DNA from: a bacterium
GTDB lineage: Bacteria > Babelota > Babeliae > Babelales > GCA-2401785
Assembly (NCBI GenBank): GCA_023249975.1
Contig: JAHFBP010000005.1
Location: 1-64,000 of the forward strand
DNA length: 64,000 nucleotides
Direction of reading: 5' to 3'
The number at the start of each line of letters is the position of its first letter. Position 1 is the first letter of the stretch. The notes beneath the pieces were generated by a model. It ran no database searches. It was not told the DNA's origin and saw only the letters and a program-made list of their open reading frames with translations. Below, one piece after another: positions 45,151 to 53,215 of this stretch. Position numbers and translations under genes: made by a program.

Positions 45151-46137
45151 TCAGCCATTCACAAACTTTGCTACACTGTCGACAACGCCTTGACCGTCTG
45201 AAATATATTCAAGGGTTATTGAGTTTTTCAGATCAAGCAGACTAGTTTTCAGGTTTCTAAAAAACTTAATTTGCCGGCGAACATAGTCCCATGTTTCAGT
45301 GACGATGTCATGCGTTAGGATATCAAGCTGTTCTTGATTTATATTTTTAGGGTCGTGAATCTCAAGCCATTTGAAAATGGTCCGGTACCCAATCAAATTT
45401 CCTCCGCACAAAAACTCTTCCCATTTTGTGCCCCGCAATTCCTGACATTCTTCGATCCAGCTTTTTTCGTACCCAGAATTTTTTGAGAGAAGGAGCTTGG
45501 TCCGTTGCCGCAATTTTTCTTTTAATATTTCTGGCTCGGGACACAAGAATATAAATAATATTTTTTCGGATATCGGATCAAATTTGGGAACAAACTCGGA
45601 AGCCTGAGTTCCCGTTTTCTTAAAGATCCCCAACGCACGATGAATTCGGTAACTATCATTGGGGTGTATTTTTTGAGCTCGTGTAGGATCAACTTCGTTA
45701 AGCTTTTTCCAACAAGCAGAATGATCATTATCCGATTGTATCTCCTCACCCAAATAGACAGGCTCCCTCGAAACACACTCCGATTCTTTTCCAGTCTGCG
45801 TACTGAGTTTAAATAAAAGCGACTTGAGATAAAACAATGATCCACCAACAATAATTGGTGTTTTTTCGCGTTGCCAAATATTATCACAAGTTTGTGCGAC
45901 CAGGTCCCGATAATGTGAAGCGTCGATAGTTACCGGACCATTGATAATATTAAATAAATGATGCGGTACACTTTGTTGCTCTCGTCCAGTTGGTTTGGCC
46001 GTTCCCACATCCAATGCGGTGTAAAATTGCCCAGTATCACCATTTATTATTTCATACCCGCCGCCTTGAGCAATCTCGAGAGCTGCAGCCGTCTTACCTG
46101 ATGCAGTCGGCCCGGAAATAATAATAAGAGTCCCCAT
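45151..46137 (-). CDS. miaA: tRNA dimethylallyltransferase
   Basis: Adds dimethylallyl to A37 of tRNAs that read UNN codons. 328 residues with P-loop IIISGPTASGKTAAALEIA, NGDTGQFYTALDVGTAKP (family: ..aDS.QvY..ldIgTAKp), PHHLFNIINGP and IIVGGSLFYLKSLL. An HRALGIFKKTG segment follows. Requires a dimethylallyl diphosphate source, not visible in this window. It starts 3 bp after carD. Confidence 0.93.
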   Translation of the reverse strand: MGTLIIISGPTASGKTAAALEIAQGGGYEIINGDTGQFYTALDVGTAKPTGREQQSVPHHLFNIINGPVTIDASHYRDLVAQTCDNIWQREKTPIIVGGSLFYLKSLLFKLSTQTGKESECVSREPVYLGEEIQSDNDHSACWKKLNEVDPTRAQKIHPNDSYRIHRALGIFKKTGTQASEFVPKFDPISEKILFIFLCPEPEILKEKLRQRTKLLLSKNSGYEKSWIEECQELRGTKWEEFLCGGNLIGYRTIFKWLEIHDPKNINQEQLDILTHDIVTETWDYVRRQIKFFRNLKTSLLDLKNSITLEYISDGQGVVDSVAKFVNG

Positions 46138-46140
46138 TCT

Positions 46141-46713
46141 TTATGCCTGTGGCGACGAATTTGGTGACAGTCTATTTTCTCGTCCTTCAACCAAGGTTGC
46201 GCCACCAACAGCAAATCGCTGAAACGGTTCCCTCAATTGCGCAACAATATCTTCGCGCTTGCGACCACATGATTCAATTACTTCCTGAACCAACAAGCTT
46301 TCCACGGTTCCCAAAAGTCCTTTTTCACCAAAAGAAAGTTCTTTGGTAAGCGAAAGCGACATGAGGTCTCGATATATTCCAGCAAGATCCATGACCTTAC
46401 CCACTTGGATGCGCAGCTGATATTCTTTTTGTCGCTTGGCCCAACCACTAGGAGCAAACTCAGTAGTGCTACGAGGTTTGATGGGAAGCCGAGTGAGAAA
46501 CTCAACCGCGTCGTCGATATCTTTTGGAGAACTGAGATAGCGCACGCCAGAAGTGGAGGCGCCATAGCAAGGGATAAGCATCGTCATGTCGCTGTATACA
46601 AATGACAATTTAAAAAATTTGACGGATAAAGTTCCGACCATTTTTTCGATCACATCTGAAACACGAGCAACCCCATGAGCCGGAAAAACCACGGTATCAT
46701 TGACCTTGAACAT
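46141..46713 (-). CDS. CarD/CdnL-family transcription regulator
   Basis: 190 residues from the ATG at 46713, which has AAAGGA upstream. The RNA-polymerase-interacting domain is seen in FKVNDTVVFPAHGVARVSDV and the LIPCYGASTSGVRYLSSPKD strand region. A helical C-terminal domain follows (QVGKVMDLAGIYRDLMSLSL and LSFGEKGLLGTVESLLVQE). CarD proteins stabilise promoter open complexes, often at rRNA promoters. Confidence 0.88.
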   Translation of the reverse strand: MFKVNDTVVFPAHGVARVSDVIEKMVGTLSVKFFKLSFVYSDMTMLIPCYGASTSGVRYLSSPKDIDDAVEFLTRLPIKPRSTTEFAPSGWAKRQKEYQLRIQVGKVMDLAGIYRDLMSLSLTKELSFGEKGLLGTVESLLVQEVIESCGRKREDIVAQLREPFQRFAVGGATLVEGRENRLSPNSSPQA

Positions 46714-46817
46714 CAATCGTCCTTTTGTCTAAACCCCCAGAAGAGTGCTTGCGGAGTCCATGCTATTGATGCAATATTCCAAACCCCATTTCACTAGGCC
46801 CAGTTCGCAGTGCTAGT

Positions 46818-46843
46818 CCACCATAGCCTTGGCGACGGATGAA
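46818..46843. repeat. Dispersed CCATAGCC repeat, third copy
   Basis: CCACCATAGCCTTGGCGACG with its flank is the third copy of the element at 23226-23250 and 41226-41250. Confidence 0.7.
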
Positions 46844-46914
46844 GAAAACGTAGTGAAGCCGAACGTGTCAAGGGCAGGCAACCAGAGCGATGCGATCGAG
46901 GAATATAATACCAG

Positions 46915-46944
46915 AAAAAGGCTCTATGTGACAAGCGCGGCTTT
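46915..46944. repeat. Direct repeat, copy 1
   Basis: AAAAAGGCTCTATGTGACAA followed by GCGCGG matches 48364-48389 with one mismatch over 26 bp. The two copies bracket the frameshifted secreted-protein gene and the fragment at 48159-48383. Confidence 0.85.
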
Positions 46945-46963
46945 ATTAGTTTATTGGCACAAC

Positions 46964-47005
46964 AATAAAAGCCTGGAGTGCTGATCAGCACTCCAGGCTT
47001 TTATT
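46964..47005. terminator. 42-bp perfect palindrome, probable bidirectional terminator
   Basis: Two 21-bp arms with no spacer (AATAAAAGCCTGGAGTGCTG and complement, centred on GATC). The GC-rich core is flanked by A-tracts and T-tracts in both directions, as in bidirectional intrinsic terminators. It lies about 80 bp downstream of the minus-strand gene ending at 47084. Confidence 0.75.
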
Positions 47006-47083
47006 AATAATTAACAAGAGTCAATTCACCAAAACAGAACCGACTCTCTCCAAAAACCATGAACAAGAAGACTGCAATCTGGT

Positions 47084-48047
47084 TTATTCCGCTAACCCAA
47101 AATGGAGTGCTCCAGCACTAGTCAAATTAGCAACAGGAACTTTAGCCATAAGATGGTATGTGGCAGTGCCTATACGCACTCTAAAGAAAAAATGTAGGCG
47201 ATCTTGTACAAAACGTATTACATCTTGCCGACTTCTAGCCAAAGCTGACGCATCCGAAATTTTTGTGTTTTCAGGAGTAAGCCCACGAAACCATTGTTGA
47301 CGATTACCAGACGACATCGCATTCAAATGCTCAATAACAAATAAATTATCAGCATTGCCCTTGATGGTACATGGCAGACAACCTCTAAGGGAGACCGTAT
47401 CAAATACTTGTCTCATCGTGCCCCACAACTGCTTCGCATCTTCTGGTCGCTCAAACAACTGCTGATATCGCTCATCTATCGGATTATCATATAGGTGGGC
47501 AGCCCACCGCGGAAAACGATCGCTGCCATCCATAGCCCAGTGATTGTCAGTTTGGCCTCTATATTTCTCATATTCCAGCAAAAAGCGCTTCATTGCTGGC
47601 ACACTCAGACTGCCAGCAATTTCCTGCAACGTTTCATCATCATCGATACGCGACTGTTCAGACTCGCTAAATCCTACCGGGCGGTATAAAGACACAGAAG
47701 CCAGAGGAGCCGCATATACAACCCTCTCAAGAACGCTGCGCTCAACCGCTGCACGATTAGCAATAAGAATAGGCTTTCGTTCTCCATCATGAATGAACGG
47801 TGACTCTTCTAGCTCCCGACTACGCCTAAGATATTTTTTGGCCAACTCAAGCTCTTCATCAGAGTCTATGATAAGCTGATCTTCCGTTAATAGATATAAC
47901 CAGTAAGGCCCATTCATTTTTACTTTTTCCCGTAATGTTGCCGCGCCCTCCTCATCACCACCCCAAAAAAGCCGCATAAGTTGATTGACTCACACAAAAC
48001 AACGATAAAAACAACCAGAGACTCTTAGTGTTATAAAACTTCAACAT
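47084..48047 (-). CDS. Secreted protein disrupted by a one-base frameshift at a T6 tract
   Basis: The open frame from 47977 (297 residues) has no leader. Upstream, AGGAG precedes an ATG at 48047 encoding a signal peptide (MLKFYNTKSLWLFLSLFCVS, then QSTYA-AF) that runs into stop codons just after a T6G4 tract (plus-strand C4A6, 47961-47970). Removing one T joins signal peptide and body: 964-1 nt is exactly 321 codons. A near-consensus promoter lies at 48126-48154. The mature protein is of unknown family. It may be a pseudogene, a slippage-switched gene or a sequencing error. Confidence 0.75.
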
Positions 48048-48125
48048 AACCGCTCCTGTATTTTCTCAACCAAAAAAAGAATTTACTTACCACTACTCAC
48101 GCCACACGTCCTAGTTCTATTTGTA

Positions 48126-48154
48126 ATTATAGGACACGTTCCAAAATTAATCAA
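48126..48154 (-). promoter_or_regulatory. Sigma70 promoter for the frameshifted secreted-protein gene
   Basis: On the minus strand TTGATT (48149-48154) and a perfect TATAAT (48126-48131) are 17 bp apart, about 80 bp before the ATG at 48047. An intact promoter argues against a long-dead gene. Confidence 0.7.
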
Positions 48155-48158
48155 TGAT

Positions 48159-48383
48159 CTAAAAAAGTGAAGCACTGGACTGCCTCACAGAGCATGAAAG
48201 CCATTCATTAATACGCCAAAGGGTATTTTCCTTATAATCATCTGGTGACAACAATCCTTTTTCGTGAAGATCCATGCCATAATATTTACCATCAAATCCA
48301 AATCTCAACTTAAGCCACCAGTAATTTTTCTCTTTTAATCTCAAGAAATTTTCCGCTAACTTTAAAAAGGCTCTATGTGACAA
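48159..48383 (-). pseudogene. Possible gene fragment, 74 codons
   Basis: The frame opens inside the direct repeat at 48364-48389 with only a TTG. It encodes a protein-like sequence with LKLAENFLRLKEKNYWWLKL and YKENTLWRINEWL. There is no ribosome-binding site and no recognisable family. It may be the tail of a gene truncated when the repeat-flanked region was rearranged, or chance. Confidence 0.3.
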
Positions 48384-48389
48384 GCTCGG
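48364..48389. repeat. Direct repeat, copy 2
   Basis: AAAAAGGCTCTATGTGACAA then GCTCGG, a 26-bp match to 46915-46940 with one mismatch, 1.45 kb apart in the same orientation. Confidence 0.85.
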
Positions 48390-48531
48390 TTTTTGCTAAA
48401 TAATGTAATCATTTTGACACCTCAAGTTCTTCAATAAAAGTAGGAGTCTCAATATGCATGGGCCGCGCCCATATTTCGCTTTAAGAAAACTCTTTTGACA
48501 TAAGCATTAAGAGCAAATCCTAGCTCCAATA

Positions 48532-48613
48532 GACCAATCTAAAGCGTACGATTGGTCATTAGCGTACGATTGGTCATTTACGCATACCCTTTTTCTATTT
48601 CGTGCGATTGGTC
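48532..48613 (+). repeat. Iteron-like cluster of GATTGGTC
   Basis: AGCGTACGATTGGTCATT occurs twice in exact tandem (48543-48560, 48561-48578). A third GATTGGTC is at 48606-48613 and an inverted GACCAATC at 48532-48539. Such arrays usually bind a replication or regulatory protein. Confidence 0.85.
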
Positions 48614-48852
48614 GAGTTACCTTATATACGTATACATACACGTACCTGAGACTGAGTCTTTGTCTTTAACTTCTTTTCTTTCACATATACCTAGATATGT
48701 ATCTTTATTTGCGTTACCTGGTTAGTTATTAATCACTATGTCTTTTTAACCTTATATCTTCTTAATATCTTCTTAACCTTTTTATTAATTTTTACTTTTA
48801 TCTTTTCTTTATCAATATCCCTTCCCCATATACTTAATATACTTACTACTTA

Positions 48853-48879
48853 CTTAGCCTTCTTAGCCTTCTTAGCCTT
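48853..48879 (+). repeat. 9-bp tandem repeat, three exact copies
   Basis: CTTAGCCTT repeated three times at the end of the pyrimidine-rich tract. Confidence 0.9.
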
Positions 48880-49291
48880 TTACTTAACTAAGAACGCGGA
48901 GCCAAAGACCTCCTGCCCCCCTGCTCCCATACCCCCGAAACCTACCCTCGATCCCACGGGCCAGGGCGGGAGGGTCGATGGGCGGAGCGTGAGTAGTGCC
49001 TTGTTCCTATCTTCATATGGATCAAAATATCGGCGGGGTTGCCTAGAATATTGGGCCGCGCTCAGCCAGAACTGCCGCCCAATAGTGGCCGCCCTCTAAA
49101 AATCTTATAAAAGCTCATTAAAAATCCCAAAAAATATTTCGCGCAATTAAAACTTCGTTATTTTAAGATGTGTTAACATAAGTGATTTATTATCAGAAGT
49201 TATATAAAAAGTAATACTTTTCTCGCTTTTTTCAACCAAACTTGTCAAGTGGACCTGAGTGGCAGGCGCTGAGAATGTAGCCGGCAAGCTG

Positions 49292-49328
49292 TTGACAGAT
49301 CTACATTAGGATTATAAGATATCTTATA
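49292..49328 (+). promoter_or_regulatory. dnaK promoter with overlapping 16-bp palindrome
   Basis: TTGACA (49292-49297) and TAAGAT (49315-49320) are 17 bp apart. The perfect palindrome TATAAGATATCTTATA (49313-49328) covers the -10 region and could be an operator. No CIRCE element (TTAGCACTC...GAGTGCTAA) is present. Confidence 0.65.
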
Positions 49329-49378
49329 TAAAGACACTCAGATGTTATATGTAAAAACAGATACCCTGGAGACTTGAT

Positions 49379-51268
49379 ATGTCAAAAATTATCGGAATTG
49401 ACCTAGGTACAACCAACTCAGTTGTATCATTCATGGAAGGTGGCGTTGCCAAAGTTATTCCTAATCAAGAAGGAAATAACACAACCCCTTCAATCGTCGC
49501 TTATACCAAAGACGGCCAACAATTGGTGGGCACAATCGCCAAGCGTCAAGCTGTTACCAACCCAGAAAAAACCATTTATTCTGCAAAACGCTTTATCGGA
49601 CGCAAGTTCAACACTGTTCCTGCTTCTGAGGTTGCCTCATTCCCTTTCCAACTAGCTGAAGGTGACAATGGCGACACGGTTATTGTGATTGATGGCAAAA
49701 AAATCACACCTCAAGAAATTGGTGCTGCTGTTTTACAAAAACTCAAAAAAGCGGCCGAAGACTACTTGGGTGAAACAGTAACTGAAGCTGTTATTACCGT
49801 TCCTGCATATTTTAATGATGCACAACGCCAAGCTACCAAAGTAGCGGGCGAAATTGCGGGCCTTAAAGTTCGTCGAATCATCAACGAACCAACTGCCGCT
49901 GCTCTTGCTTATGGACTTGATAAAAAAAACAATGAAACTATCGCTGTTTTTGACTTTGGTGGTGGAACCTTTGACGTTTCAGTTCTTGAAGTTGGTGATG
50001 GTGTTATTGAAGTAAAATCAACCAACGGTGACACTAACCTTGGTGGTGACTCAATTGATGAACTTGTTATCAATCACTTGATCAATACTTTCAAAGCTGA
50101 AACTGGCGTTGATTTGCGTAAAGACCGTATGGCCTTGCAGCGACTCAAGGAATCTGCAGAAAAAGCAAAAATTGAACTTTCAGCCACTTCAGAAACTGAA
50201 ATTAATCTTCCTTATATTACCGCTGATGCTTCTGGCCCAAAACATTTGGTACTCAAACTGTCACGCGCAAAACTTGAAGATATGTGCTCAGACATTTTCA
50301 AACGTCTCTTCGATCCTTGCAAAAAAGCATTGAGTGACGCTGGCCTTAAAGCCAATGAAATTAATGAAGTTATTTTGGTTGGTGGATCAACACGTATTCC
50401 TAAAATCCAAGAATTGGTAAAAAACTTCTTTGGAAAAGAGCCTAACCGTTCAGTTAATCCTGATGAAGTAGTTGCCGATGGAGCTTGTATTCAAGGTGGC
50501 GTTCTTGCCGGTGATGTAACCAGTGTTCTTTTACTTGATGTAACTCCACTTTCTTTGGGAATTGAAACCCTTGGCGGCGTGGCTACAAAAATCATCGAAC
50601 GCAACACAACCATCCCAACACGCAAATCACAAGTGTTTTCTACTGCTGAAGATAATCAACCGGCTGTTGATATCCACGTAGTTCAAGGAGAGCGCGAATT
50701 TGCTCGTGATAACAAGACCCTTGGACGCTTTAAGCTCGATGGCATTCCTGCTGCATCACGCGGCACGCCTCAAATTGAAGTGACCTTTGATATCGATGCA
50801 AACGGAATTGTGCATGTCTCTGCCAAAGACAAAGGTACGGGCAAAGAACAACGCATTACTATTTCCGATTCAACCGGTATTTCAAAAGATGAAATCGAAC
50901 GCATGGTACGCGAAGCCAAAGAACGCGAAGCTGACGACAAAAAGCTTCGTGAAGTTGTGGACAAGCGCAATGCTCTTGATAACTCAATTTTGCAAGTTGA
51001 ACGAACTATTAAAGACAACAAAGAAAAATTGCCTGCAGAAGAAGTAACTGCTGTTGAAGCTGCAATTGAAGAGGCTCGACTTACCCTCAAAGACAAAGCT
51101 GATGATGGCGAAGCTCTTGGCGCGGCCAACGAAGCTCTCTTGAAAGCGTCTGGCAAAATTGCTGAAATCTTGTACAAAGATAAACAGCAAGCTGACAGCA
51201 ACACTCAAGGTGCTGCTCAAGAAAATAACAGCGAAGAACCAATCAATACGGACTTCGAACAAGACTAA
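49379..51268 (+). CDS. dnaK: Molecular chaperone DnaK (Hsp70)
   Basis: 629 residues. [19 protein letters not shown] at the N-terminus, [38 protein letters not shown] and [16 protein letters not shown] mark the ATPase domain. [14 protein letters not shown] opens the substrate-binding domain, followed by a helical lid and an acidic tail ([11 protein letters not shown]). GGAGAC lies before the ATG. No dnaJ or grpE accompanies it. Confidence 0.98.
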   Translation: MSKIIGIDLGTTNSVVSFMEGGVAKVIPNQEGNNTTPSIVAYTKDGQQLVGTIAKRQAVTNPEKTIYSAKRFIGRKFNTVPASEVASFPFQLAEGDNGDTVIVIDGKKITPQEIGAAVLQKLKKAAEDYLGETVTEAVITVPAYFNDAQRQATKVAGEIAGLKVRRIINEPTAAALAYGLDKKNNETIAVFDFGGGTFDVSVLEVGDGVIEVKSTNGDTNLGGDSIDELVINHLINTFKAETGVDLRKDRMALQRLKESAEKAKIELSATSETEINLPYITADASGPKHLVLKLSRAKLEDMCSDIFKRLFDPCKKALSDAGLKANEINEVILVGGSTRIPKIQELVKNFFGKEPNRSVNPDEVVADGACIQGGVLAGDVTSVLLLDVTPLSLGIETLGGVATKIIERNTTIPTRKSQVFSTAEDNQPAVDIHVVQGEREFARDNKTLGRFKLDGIPAASRGTPQIEVTFDIDANGIVHVSAKDKGTGKEQRITISDSTGISKDEIERMVREAKEREADDKKLREVVDKRNALDNSILQVERTIKDNKEKLPAEEVTAVEAAIEEARLTLKDKADDGEALGAANEALLKASGKIAEILYKDKQQADSNTQGAAQENNSEEPINTDFEQD

Positions 51269-51310
51269 TATTGACGGGACTCGTTCTGAGTAAATACTTA
51301 ATTAAATTGA

Positions 51311-51342
51311 AAAAGGGCTCCAGTAATTTGGGGCCCTTTTTT
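51311..51342 (+). terminator. Rho-independent terminator of dnaK
   Basis: AAAAGGGCTCCA pairs with TTGGGGCCCTTTT around a short loop, then TTTTTT. An inverted, nearly identical copy lies at 53169-53202. Confidence 0.9.
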
Positions 51343-51660
51343 GTTTCTCAAATTTTATACACCTTAAAAAAATAGCTATTGCCTTACAAGATAAGAAATA
51401 GCCCTATTCATTCTTTCATCCAGAAGTTTACAACTGGATCTCTTTTAACGCATCAAGACCACAGGCAGTAATAATTGTACTCAGAGCAAAACTCCGCGCT
51501 CCCGGGAAAGAGTAATTTTTCACACTTATGCCCTAAAATACCCAGGGAAAACATCAAAATTGTCCATTCTTATAGTTCTATTTGAATAATTTGACGCAAA
51601 AGACCCCAGTGCTACACTTAAATCATGAATCATAAAAATGAGTTATATGTGGAGGCTTTT
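51343..51660. other. About 320-bp gene-free stretch after the dnaK terminator
   Basis: Contains a weak hairpin (GCTATT with AATAGC, about 51373-51402) and the promoter of the ATAD3-like gene. No supported open frame. Confidence 0.6.
51591..51618 (+). promoter_or_regulatory. Sigma70-like promoter for the ATAD3-like gene
   Basis: TTGACG (51591-51596) and TACACT (51613-51618) with a 16-bp spacer. Initiation near 51625 would include the GGAGG and ATG at 51661, supporting that ATG as the true start. Confidence 0.55.
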
Positions 51661-53158
51661 ATGAAAAACTTAGCAAAGTCACAAGTCACAAGTCACAAAG
51701 CGTAGCATTTTCAAATTCGCACTGATTGCCACCCTTTTTAACTTCACCCTTACAATACCTCAGGCGAATTGCGTAACTTCTGATGAAAACGTAGCAAGAC
51801 TCACAGAGCTTCTTGATAAAAACTTACAAATTGCAGGTCAAGCTATAACATACCTTATCGCAGCCTCACACCCAAATCTGAACACTCGAACCCTCGCTTA
51901 TTCCAGTGGCAACTCAGGCCAAGGCGATGGCACTGAACTCATTAATGCAACCAAAAATGTGGCGACTTCTATTCAAAACCAGACAACGGCCCTTATCCAA
52001 CAAACTACTACATTAACCCAAAGCCTCACGAAACTCGGCCAAGACCTCAAACCAACTCCTGAAACTATTCAGGCCACAGAAGCTGCACAAGGTGATCGAC
52101 TTCAACGCACAGCCATTGAACAACACAAATATAAATGGGACAAACTCACTGATGGAAAAACTGTTGCCAAGTTTACTGCCGGAGTAGTTACTGCTATCGC
52201 AGCGCTGTATTGCGCAAAACTCAGCTACGAATATGCACTCAAGCAAATGGGGCGCCCACAAATTTTTGACCACTGGTCGTACAAACATCCAGCACTTAAA
52301 GCTTTTGACCGTATGTGTGGCCGTACTGATACTTTTGAAAATCGCTTTAATGAATTTGTCTGCCCACCAGGACTTGAAGATCGTGTTCCTGAAATTTTCT
52401 TAACAATTAAATCTGCCCAGGAAAACGGAACACCTCTGCCAAACATGGCCTTTTTGGGTGATCCTGGTACCGGAAAAACTATGTTGGGTGAAATTCTTGC
52501 TCACCAATGTGGACTTGAATTTGCACACACTACAGGACCTCGTATTGCAGCTCTTGCTGAACGCAAAGACGGCAGTGCTATTTTGGAAATTCAAAAAATG
52601 TTCAAAGCTGCCAAACAACTTGCCAAAAAAGGCAAAGGGATTTTGATCTTCATCGATGAAGCCAATGCCTTTTTGCGTGACCGAAAAAGTGATCGCAGCA
52701 ACAAAGAATTGAGTGCCGCTCTGGAAGAATTTTTGGCCAACATGACAGATGGTGCCAACAAAGGCATTATGTTCATTATTGCAACCAACTTATTTGATGA
52801 ACTTGACCCTGCAGTCAAAAGTCGATTCTCAAAAGTGAACCGTCTTGTTTTCAAACGGCCTGAAGAAAAACAAATTGCTCAAATGTTCAGCCAATATTTG
52901 GAAAAAGAAAAAACCTCAGGCAAAACTCAATTGACCATCGCACCTGAAGTAAAGGCATTGATTATGGATTACGCACAACAATTTAAGGGTGAAGCTGGTA
53001 GAGAAATTAAAGCATGCGCTGTTGATATCGGCGGACGCGCTCGTCAAACTGAAAACAAAGTTATTACCGATGCCATTATTTTAAAAAGCATCAGAAAAAC
53101 TTTGCAATCTTCTACTGATGAACAAGAATTTATTGCCGGCTATGGCAAGGGATATTAG
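51661..53158 (+). CDS. ATAD3-like AAA+ ATPase, out of frame at a heptanucleotide repeat
   Basis: The body (open from about 51674, first usable in-frame start GTG 51959) has a coiled region and a membrane segment (KFTAGVVTAIAALYCAKLSY) followed by MGRPQIF. The AAA+ module has Walker A FLGDPGTGKTMLGE and Walker B ILIFIDEANAFLRDR, then ATNLFDELDPAVKSRFSKV. Order and motifs resemble mitochondrial ATAD3. The ATG at 51661 has GGAGG upstream but its frame ends after 14 codons, because AAGTCAC is present three times. With two copies it reads into a signal peptide (core FALIATLFNFTLTI, then PQANC) and a 496-residue protein. Confidence 0.85.
51676..51696 (+). repeat. Heptanucleotide tandem repeat AAGTCAC x3 within the signal-peptide codons
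   Basis: Three exact units follow the fifth codon of the ATG frame at 51661. Seven is not a multiple of three, so each gain or loss changes frame. Copy numbers 2, 5 or 8 join the ATG to the ATPase; the observed 3 does not. Confidence 0.95.
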
Positions 53159-53168
53159 GGGCTAGTAT

Positions 53169-53202
53169 TAAAAAAGGGCCCCAAGTTACTGGAGCCCTTT
53201 TT
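53169..53202. terminator. Bidirectional terminator between convergent genes
   Basis: AAAAAGGGCCCCA and TGGAGCCCTTTTTT pair around a short loop, with T tracts on both strands. It ends the ATAD3-like gene and the convergent 1182-residue gene. Its reverse complement matches the dnaK terminator with one mismatch over about 33 bp. Confidence 0.88.
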
Positions 53203-53215
53203 TGTTTCTTAATTT

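Larger units (their letters stand above)
46717..47083. other. 367-bp gene-free stretch holding three repeat types
   Basis: Contains the CCATAGCC dispersed repeat, one copy of a 26-bp direct repeat and a 42-bp perfect palindrome (all listed). A minus-strand open frame here has no ribosome-binding site and is mostly repeat sequence. Confidence 0.65.
48390..49291. other. About 0.9 kb gene-free region upstream of dnaK
   Basis: No supported gene on either strand. It holds iteron-like repeats (48532-48613), a strongly pyrimidine-rich AT-rich tract on the plus strand (about 48655-48890) ending in a 9-bp tandem repeat, then an abrupt GC-rich segment (about 48895-49010, minus strand G-rich) and AT-rich DNA before the dnaK promoter. 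Transcription diverges around it: minus-strand genes to the left, dnaK to the right. Confidence 0.7.

Noticed and set aside
46794-46991. 65-codon minus-strand frame
   Set aside because: It consists largely of the CCATAGCC repeat and the direct repeat and lacks translation signals.
47961-47970. Programmed -1 frameshift at TTTTTTG in the secreted-protein gene
   Set aside because: The heptamer looks like a -1 slippery site, but joining the frames requires a +1 shift (loss of one base), so -1 slippage gives the wrong frame.
48600-48890. CRISPR array in the repeat-rich gene-free region
   Set aside because: Repeats are short and contiguous, with no regular spacers, and no cas gene lies nearby.
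49240-49378. CIRCE operator upstream of dnaK
   Set aside because: Neither TTAGCACTC nor GAGTGCTAA is present; the palindrome there is unrelated in sequence.
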